Shown in pieces: positions 58,724 to 64,000 of a DNA stretch of 64,000 nucleotides. A program made the translations under genes and the position numbers. The DNA comes from Filimonas zeae (GTDB taxonomy: Bacteria; Bacteroidota; Bacteroidia; Chitinophagales; Chitinophagaceae), in the NCBI RefSeq assembly GCF_014641615.1, contig NZ_BMIB01000004.1:744001-808000 (forward strand). Direction: 5' to 3'. Each line of letters starts with the position of its first letter. The first letter of the stretch is position 1. Under the pieces are notes generated by a model. The model saw only the letters and a program-made list of their open reading frames with translations. It did no database searches and was not told where the DNA came from.

Positions 58724-60283
58724 TTATCTTGCCACGTTCACCGCTCTTTTCTCGCGGATTACAGTTACTTTAATCTGACCAGGATAGGTCATTTCAGTCT
58801 GTATTTTCTGGGCAATTTCGAAACTCAGCTTATCACTGTCGTTATCGGTTACTTTATCAGCTTCTACTATCACGCGCAACTCACGTCCCGCCTGAATAGC
58901 ATAAGCTTTTTCAACGCCCTGGTAGGCCGTAGCCAGGTTCTCCAGGTCTTTAATACGTTGCAGGTACTGCTGCATAATTTCACGTCTTGCACCTGGTCTT
59001 GCGCCGCTGATAGCGTCACAGGCCTGTACAATCGGAGATATCACATACTGCATTTCCATTTCATCGTGGTGCGCACCAATAGCATTTACTACCGCCGGGT
59101 TTTCACCATATTTCTCAGCCAGTTTAGCACCTAACAGCGCGTGGCTCAGTTCAGTTTCCTCATCGGGTACTTTACCAATATCGTGTAACAGACCAGCGCG
59201 TTTTGCCAGTTTGGGGTTCATTCCCAGCTCAGCAGCCATAATACCACACAGGTTGGCAACCTCGCGGCTGTGCATCAGCAGGTTCTGGCCGTAAGAAGAG
59301 CGGAAACGCATCTTACCTACCAACCTTACCAGCTCTTTATGTAAACCGTGTATACCCAGTTCAATTACGGTACGCTCGCCAATTTCCATCACCTGCTCTT
59401 CCAGCTGCTTACGGGTTTTCTCCACCACTTCCTCAATACGGGCAGGGTGAATACGGCCATCTGCAACCAGACGCTGTAAGGCCAAACGGGCTATCTCACG
59501 GCGTAATGGATCAAATGAAGAAAGTACAATCGCTTCCGGGGTATCATCTACAATCAGATCCACACCGGTAGCCGCTTCAATAGCGCGGATGTTACGGCCC
59601 TCACGACCAATAATCTGGCCTTTAATTTCATCGCTCTCCAGGTTAAATACCGTTACAGTATTTTCAATGGTCTGCTCGGCAGCCGTACGCTGAATGCTCT
59701 GAATAATAATTTTACGTGCTTCTTTGTTGGCCTTCTGCTTCGCATCTTCCACAATCTCCTGCTGAATAGCAAGTGCCTGTGTCTGTGCTTCATGCTTCAG
59801 GCTCTCAATCAGTTGTGATTTGGCTTCCTCCGCAGTAAGTCCGGCAATCTTCTCCAGGCGGCGGATATGCTCTTCCTGATGTTTCTCCAGCTCGGTACGC
59901 TTATGGTTTACCAGTTCAATCTGGCGATTCAGATTCTCTTTAATCGCCTCATTTTCTTTCACCTGCTTGTCTAAAGCAGCTTCTTTCTGGGTAGCTGCAG
60001 TTTCTTTCTGCTTGGTGCGGTTCTCTGCTTCGTTAATCTTCTTGTTCCTTTCTAATACTTCCTTGTCATGCTCTGCTTTCAGCTGTACAAACTTTTCTTT
60101 TGCTTCCAGCTGCTTTTCCTTCTTAATAGTTTCTGCTCTTATTTCCGCTTCCTTCAATATAGATTGAGCCTGTAAATTGGCTTCGTCAACCTGTTTTTTG
60201 GTGTTTTTAGCGAAAAGAAATTTACCCGCTATAATGCCCGCAGCTAACGCAACTATCCCGATAACAATAGCTGTTTGATCCAT
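58724..60283 (-). CDS. rny: ribonuclease Y
   Basis: A 519-residue membrane-anchored endoribonuclease that starts mRNA decay. It has an N-terminal helix (VIGIVALAAGIIAGKFLF), a long coiled coil (about 30-200), a KH domain (IIGREGRNIRAIEAATGVDLIVDD, near 225-250) and an HD domain (AGLLHDIGKVPDEETELSHA). Its stop is near the start of the rplS region, with no clear terminator between. The upstream minus-strand sequence holds TATCTTCG (60370-60363), one mismatch from a -7 box. Confidence 0.96.
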   Translation of the reverse strand: MDQTAIVIGIVALAAGIIAGKFLFAKNTKKQVDEANLQAQSILKEAEIRAETIKKEKQLEAKEKFVQLKAEHDKEVLERNKKINEAENRTKQKETAATQKEAALDKQVKENEAIKENLNRQIELVNHKRTELEKHQEEHIRRLEKIAGLTAEEAKSQLIESLKHEAQTQALAIQQEIVEDAKQKANKEARKIIIQSIQRTAAEQTIENTVTVFNLESDEIKGQIIGREGRNIRAIEAATGVDLIVDDTPEAIVLSSFDPLRREIARLALQRLVADGRIHPARIEEVVEKTRKQLEEQVMEIGERTVIELGIHGLHKELVRLVGKMRFRSSYGQNLLMHSREVANLCGIMAAELGMNPKLAKRAGLLHDIGKVPDEETELSHALLGAKLAEKYGENPAVVNAIGAHHDEMEMQYVISPIVQACDAISGARPGARREIMQQYLQRIKDLENLATAYQGVEKAYAIQAGRELRVIVEADKVTDNDSDKLSFEIAQKIQTEMTYPGQIKVTVIREKRAVNVAR

Positions 60284-60398
60284 GCTTATCGCAATTTAAT
60301 TAATTGAAAATCATCTCTCCCGGCTTATTCCCACTCCTAATGTATGAGTAAGGGGAAAGTTGCGAAGATAACTAAAGCAAATTAATTTCCGCATAAAG

Positions 60399-60545
60399 GA
60401 AAAAATTCCAAAAACGATACTAAAATTTCCCAAAGCAAGACATATAGATAAATTATAGAAGGTTTCTGTTTGACAATCAGTTATTTGCCAAAACACCTTC
60501 TTTGGCACCATACTTGGCTTCTTTAATATGTCCGTTTTTAATCCG
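60399..60545 (-). ncRNA. ssrS: candidate 6S RNA
   Basis: On the minus strand the 355-bp zapA-rny gap folds into a rod. Closing stem: 60533-60539 with 60410-60416 (7 bp). Next: 60522-60529 with 60417-60425 (8 bp, one bulge); 60513-60520 with 60433-60439 (7 bp, one bulge); then a large internal loop (60502-60512 against 60440-60456); then 60495-60501 with 60457-60463 (7 bp) and 60486-60494 with 60468-60475, capped by a 10-nt loop. A rod with a central bubble is the 6S architecture that mimics an open promoter. 6S-like RNAs are known in Bacteroidota (Rfam 6S-Flavo and related), and I recall the zapA side as a usual location. I cannot fix the ends exactly, and no perfect promoter box was found. 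T-rich sequence follows the closing stem. Confidence 0.6.
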
Positions 60546-60563
60546 AAAGAGAACTGTGAACGT

Positions 60564-60594
60564 AAAAGGACCGGCTGCTGAACCGGTCCTTTTT
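60564..60594. terminator. bidirectional-type hairpin after zapA
   Basis: AAAAGGACCGG (60564-60574) and CCGGTCCTTTT (60583-60594) enclose an 8-nt loop. On the minus strand it lies 44 nt after the zapA stop and ends in TTTT; on the plus strand the T tract is longer (TTTTTATTTTTT). It probably ends the pheT-zapA operon before the 6S candidate. Confidence 0.7.
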
Positions 60595-60638
60595 ATTTTT
60601 TCCCCTTCCGGGTCATCAGGGCTTTGTATGTACATTAC

Positions 60639-60938
60639 TCATTCAGCCTGCGATAGCACCTTGTCTATCATATTCTCCAGTGAAGTCAGCTTGTCAGAAG
60701 CCTGCTTGTTTTTAATCAGATCAGTACCCTCCTTCCGCTGTTCCGTAGCCAGCCATATCAGCACCATAGCAATATAGTCCTGCATATCCTTTCCCGCAAA
60801 ATGGGTTTTGAACTCAATAATCTTGTCGTTCACCATCTTAATCACGTTCCGCACCAGTTCTTCATCAGTCGGCTCAATCTTCAGGCGGTAGGTACGGTCG
60901 CCTATCAATATATTCACCGGAATCAGGTCTTCTAACAT
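60639..60938 (-). CDS. zapA: cell division protein ZapA
   Basis: A 99-residue protein. VNILIGDRTYRLKIEPTDEELVRNVIKMVNDKI is the ZapA globular head, and the remainder is an amphipathic helix (TDLIKNKQASDKLTSLENMI). ZapA cross-links FtsZ filaments at the division ring. It follows the coiled-coil gene by 12 bp in the pheT operon. Confidence 0.92.
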   Translation of the reverse strand: MLEDLIPVNILIGDRTYRLKIEPTDEELVRNVIKMVNDKIIEFKTHFAGKDMQDYIAMVLIWLATEQRKEGTDLIKNKQASDKLTSLENMIDKVLSQAE

Positions 60939-60950
60939 GGCATTTCTATA

Positions 60951-61238
60951 TTAGGCATTCAACAACGACAAACACTTGTCTATCTCTTTCAGGTACTGGT
61001 CAATCCGCTTTTCCAGCGCCTTCTTCTCTTCATCCGTTTGTGTTTTGGCATTCATCTGCAAAACATCAATCTGCTGCTCCAGCTGGTTTACTATAAAATT
61101 CTTATTCTCCAGGGCAGCATGATGCAGCGCCAGCTCTCTTTTCAGTTGCTGGTTCTCTTTCTGCAAAGCCTGGTATTGCTTCAGCAAACGCTGCACTTTC
61201 TCGTGCAGCGCCATTAATTGTACTTCCAGGTCGGCCAT
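60951..61238 (-). CDS. coiled-coil protein, possibly ZapB-like
   Basis: A 95-residue protein that is almost entirely coiled coil (LEVQLMALHEKVQRLLKQYQ, and heptads through to SLLNA), with no other domain. It lies between pheT (12-bp gap) and zapA (12-bp gap). The neighbour and the length fit a ZapB-like partner of ZapA, but a coiled coil alone cannot prove this. Co-transcription with pheT and zapA is likely. Confidence 0.8.
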   Translation of the reverse strand: MADLEVQLMALHEKVQRLLKQYQALQKENQQLKRELALHHAALENKNFIVNQLEQQIDVLQMNAKTQTDEEKKALEKRIDQYLKEIDKCLSLLNA

Positions 61239-61250
61239 GAAGGTTGTGGT

Positions 61251-63686
61251 TTATTTTCTTATCTCAGCTGATAATTCCTGCTCAAACGCCTGAATAATCT
61301 TATTCATCATACCGTCCGTTTCTTTGTCCGTCAGCGTTTTTTCCTCGTCCAGGAAAGTAAAATTAACAGCCATCGACTTCTTATCAGCCCCCAGCTTCTC
61401 ACTTTCAAAAACGTCAAACAAACGCACCTGTTGTAAACGGGGCAGTTTTATTTTTTTCAGCGCCGCCTCAATAGCCTCATAGGTAGTGGAACGCTGTACC
61501 ACCAACGCCAGATCGCGCTGTACAGCCGGGTATTTGGCTATTTCGCTATAGGTAATTTTACGGGCACCGGCTATCTGCACCAATTGGGCAACATCAAAAT
61601 CAATGAAATATACCGCCTGGCGTATATCAAAGTTTGCAAGCTGCTCTTTGCTTACTACGGTAAGGGTACCCACCACCGTTTTGCCACTGTTTATTTCCAG
61701 TACCAGTGGGTGGGCGCTCTGCTCGCGTGCAGCAAAGCTAACCGCTGGTAAACCAATCAGTTCAGTCAGTGCCTCCGCCAGTCCTTTTGCATAAAAGAAA
61801 TCAGTAGCCTTTGCTTTATCCTGCCAGGTTTGCTCCTGCCGGGTGCCAGTCAGGTATAAACACAGGTGTTCTGCTTCCTGGTAGCTACCCGGACCATCTG
61901 TAGCATAGGTTTTACCAAACTCGAAAAACTGCAGATTCTGGTTACGACGGTTGATGTTGTAAGAGAACGCTTCCAGACCGGTTTCCAACATAGACGGACG
62001 CATCACATCCAGTTCCGCGCTCAGATTATTAATCATTTTAACCGCCGTCTTCAATACCTCTTCGCCAAAGTATTTACTGTTGGTGATAGAGTTGGTCATA
62101 ATCTCACTAAACCCCTTACCTACCAGGAAAGAGGCCAGCTTTTCCCTCACCGCTTCTTTACCGGCCAGCGCTTCTACAGAAGGCGCTATGGTAATAGACG
62201 AAGGAATTTCAATATTGTCTAAGCCATCAATACGCACCACTTCTTCTACCACATCCGCAGGCAGGGTAATATCCGGCTTGCTGTACGGTACTGCTACCCA
62301 CAACTCATCCATACCTTCTTTAATAATCTCAAAGCCCAGGCTGGTGAGTATGCGTTTTACCGCGTCAGGATGATAGTTTTTACCACTCAGTTTTTTGAGG
62401 TAGTGATATTTTAAGGCAATCTGCGTTTTGTATTTCTGTTCCGGATAAATATCCACCACATCAGAAGCTATTTCGCCACCGGCTATTTCCCTTATCAGCA
62501 CTGCTGCACGTTTTAACACGTTTACACTGCCGGAAATATCCACGCCTTTCTCAAAACGGGTAGCTGCATCTGTACGCAAACCGTGACGGAAAGAGGTTTT
62601 ACGGATGCTCATGGGTTGAAACCAGGCGCTCTCCAGAAAAATGCGGGTAGTATTATCCGTAACACCACTGCTTAAACCACCAAAAACACCGGCAATACAC
62701 ATAGGCTCTTCCGCATTGCAAATCATCAGATCATCTGCATGCAGCTTACGCTCTTTGCCATCCAGTGTAACAAAAGGTGTTTCAGCCGGCAGGGTTTTCA
62801 CCACTACTTTATTACCCTTGATAGCATCTGCATCAAAAGCATGTAAAGGCTGGCCGGTTTCGTGTAATATAAAATTGGTAATATCTACAATGTTGTTAAT
62901 AGGACGCAGGCCAATAGACAACAATCTGTCTTTCAGCCATTGCGGAGATTCCTTCACCGTAACGCCGTTAATGCTTACACCGGCATAACGCTGGCAGGCT
63001 TCTTCATTTTCAATCACCACCTGCACCACCGTATCGGTATTATCAGGCTTAAAGCTGTTGTTGAAAGGACTTACAGAACGTACTTCCCGGTTGTTATGAT
63101 GGGTAAGGTAAGCGCATACATCTTTAGCCACACCATAATGGCTCATCGCGTCCATACGGTTAGGTGTCAGCCCTATTTCATATATCCAATCCTGATAAGG
63201 TTTAAAATATTCCGCTGCGGGGGTACCAGGCACCAGTTCTTCCGGTAATACCATAATACCGGCATGGCTACCGCCCATACCAATTTCATCTTCCGCGCAA
63301 ATCATACCCTGACTTTCCACGCCACGGATCTTCGCCTTTTTCATAGTCAGCGGATCGCCGGTTACGGGGTAAATAGTAGCACCAATAGTAGCTACCACCA
63401 CCTTCTGGCCAGCCGCCACGTTAGGGGCGCCGCAAACAATCTGTAGCGGCTCACCGCTTCCGATATTTACTTTGGTTACTCTCAGCTTATCTGCATCCGG
63501 ATGCTTTTCGCATTCCAGTACCTCGCCTATCACCAATCCAGCCAGTCCGCCCTTAATACTTTCATATTTCTCCAGGCTTTCTACCTCCAGACCAATGCTG
63601 GTGAGAATCTTAGACAGCTTCTCCGGATCCTGCGCCATATCGCCTCCAGGCAGATAAGTACTTAACCAATTATAAGATATCGTCAT
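61251..63686 (-). CDS. pheT: phenylalanyl-tRNA synthetase beta subunit
   Basis: An 811-residue subunit with a tRNA-binding (EMAP-like) domain near residues 40-150 (VIGEVLECEKHPDADKLRV), B3/B4 editing domain (SLGLRPINNIVDITNF-type block), B5 domain (RFEKGVD then GGEIASDV) and the C-terminal anticodon-binding domain (YPAVQRDLALVV). It forms the alpha2-beta2 enzyme with PheS, which is not in the window. It heads the pheT, coiled-coil, zapA operon. Confidence 0.97.
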   Translation of the reverse strand: MTISYNWLSTYLPGGDMAQDPEKLSKILTSIGLEVESLEKYESIKGGLAGLVIGEVLECEKHPDADKLRVTKVNIGSGEPLQIVCGAPNVAAGQKVVVATIGATIYPVTGDPLTMKKAKIRGVESQGMICAEDEIGMGGSHAGIMVLPEELVPGTPAAEYFKPYQDWIYEIGLTPNRMDAMSHYGVAKDVCAYLTHHNNREVRSVSPFNNSFKPDNTDTVVQVVIENEEACQRYAGVSINGVTVKESPQWLKDRLLSIGLRPINNIVDITNFILHETGQPLHAFDADAIKGNKVVVKTLPAETPFVTLDGKERKLHADDLMICNAEEPMCIAGVFGGLSSGVTDNTTRIFLESAWFQPMSIRKTSFRHGLRTDAATRFEKGVDISGSVNVLKRAAVLIREIAGGEIASDVVDIYPEQKYKTQIALKYHYLKKLSGKNYHPDAVKRILTSLGFEIIKEGMDELWVAVPYSKPDITLPADVVEEVVRIDGLDNIEIPSSITIAPSVEALAGKEAVREKLASFLVGKGFSEIMTNSITNSKYFGEEVLKTAVKMINNLSAELDVMRPSMLETGLEAFSYNINRRNQNLQFFEFGKTYATDGPGSYQEAEHLCLYLTGTRQEQTWQDKAKATDFFYAKGLAEALTELIGLPAVSFAAREQSAHPLVLEINSGKTVVGTLTVVSKEQLANFDIRQAVYFIDFDVAQLVQIAGARKITYSEIAKYPAVQRDLALVVQRSTTYEAIEAALKKIKLPRLQQVRLFDVFESEKLGADKKSMAVNFTFLDEEKTLTDKETDGMMNKIIQAFEQELSAEIRK

Positions 63687-63709
63687 GTATTGTTACTTTG
63701 AACAGTTTG

Positions 63710-63717
63710 CAAATATA
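63710..63717 (-). promoter_or_regulatory. -7 box for pheT operon
   Basis: TATATTTG on the minus strand, exact TAnnTTTG, 23 bp before the pheT ATG. Confidence 0.6.
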
Positions 63718-63729
63718 GTTCTAAGCATA

Positions 63730-64000
63730 CTAAAACAAAGTACCCTGACTGCCCGGGCGACGAAAGTTTGTGTTATCAAGCTCCCACCGCTCATCATTCA
63801 GGTGGTATAACTGGTTAAATTTCTTATACTGCTGCCTTACCAGCTCTGCCACCGGCCCCTCGCCACGCATGCGGGTGCCAAAACGGCTGTCGTTTACCTG
63901 CCCGCCATGGGCCGTTTCTATCAGATGCCATACTTTATTGGCCCTGTCCGGAAAGTTTTTGTGCAGCCAGTCGTGAAAAAGCAGCTTCACCGCCCCGTTC
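63730..64000 (-). CDS. radical SAM protein, C-terminal part (start outside window)
   Basis: The reading frame is open to the right edge, so this is the 3' end of a longer gene. The visible 90 residues (HDWLHKNFPDRANKVWHLIETAHGG, then NDSRFGTRMRGEGPVAE) resemble the C-terminus of the PA0069-family radical SAM proteins related to spore photoproduct lyase. The radical SAM cysteines are not in the window. A GTG at 63990 is internal and not a start. Confidence 0.78.
   Translation of the reverse strand, partial: NGAVKLLFHDWLHKNFPDRANKVWHLIETAHGGQVNDSRFGTRMRGEGPVAELVRQQYKKFNQLYHLNDERWELDNTNFRRPGSQGTLF

Noticed and set aside
60477..60635. A 52-codon minus-strand ORF starting 3 bp after the zapA stop (begins MYIQSPDDPEG).
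   Set aside because: It runs through the zapA terminator hairpin and into the 6S-like rod, and its sequence matches no family I know. RNA structure is the better explanation, though proteomics could reopen it.
1..64000. tRNA, rRNA, insertion sequences and prophage genes.
   Set aside because: I looked for cloverleaf motifs, transposases, integrases and terminal repeats and saw none. The island at 8-21 kb shows no boundary repeats.

Overview
The window is chromosomal DNA of a Bacteroidota bacterium, most likely a member of the Chitinophagaceae or a close relative. The evidence is a very large secreted protein ending in the gliding-motility/type IX secretion C-terminal domain, DUF3098 and DUF3108 proteins, HisKA_2 sensor kinases, a SusC-type fold with a carboxypeptidase-regulatory domain in the TonB receptor, and many exact copies of the Bacteroidota -7 promoter box TAnnTTTG directly upstream of genes. 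Shine-Dalgarno sequences are mostly absent, as expected for the phylum. I saw no rRNA, tRNA, prophage, insertion sequence or CRISPR array.

Layout. 1-8.0 kb: two surface/secreted proteins on the minus strand (one cut by the window edge). 8.1-20.9 kb: an accessory regulatory island with two HisKA_2 sensor kinases, three sigma-54 activators (two with receiver domains), an AraC regulator, a divergent accA copy, two alpha/beta hydrolases and an M23 peptidase without a signal peptide. 21.0-24.3 kb: a tricorn-type protease. 24.4-24.8 kb: an unusual array of 21-bp/42-bp repeats lying between two strong terminators. 24.9-40.5 kb: mostly housekeeping genes (leuS, ftsX, uppP, ruvC, greA, ksgA, pdxA) mixed with small membrane and lipoprotein-type functions. 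40.5-43.4 kb: a TonB-dependent receptor with a small secreted partner. 43.6-47.9 kb: atpBEFHA with no atpG after atpA. 48-55 kb: ABC exporter, Rel/SpoT, purA, a polyaspartate-rich protein and pabB. 55-64 kb: lytic transglycosylase, gatA, tatA, rplS, rny, zapA, a coiled-coil protein, pheT and the end of a radical SAM gene.

How the genes fit together. The pheT - coiled-coil - zapA set reads as one operon from a TAnnTTTG promoter. The 355-bp gap between zapA and rny folds on the minus strand into a long rod with a large central internal loop, the architecture of 6S RNA; I propose it as ssrS. The regulatory island looks like a phosphorelay in which kinases at both edges could feed sigma-54 activators. 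Two near-match sigma-54 promoters lie upstream of a kinase gene and of the araC-type gene. Several annotated-looking TTG starts (ftsX, ruvC, atpB) fall on or upstream of the promoter box, so I moved these starts to downstream ATGs.

The most unusual features are the 21-bp-periodic palindrome array at 24447-24782, the candidate 6S RNA, the pabB start codons hidden out of frame in a polyaspartate tract, and the terminator-like hairpin in the greA leader.
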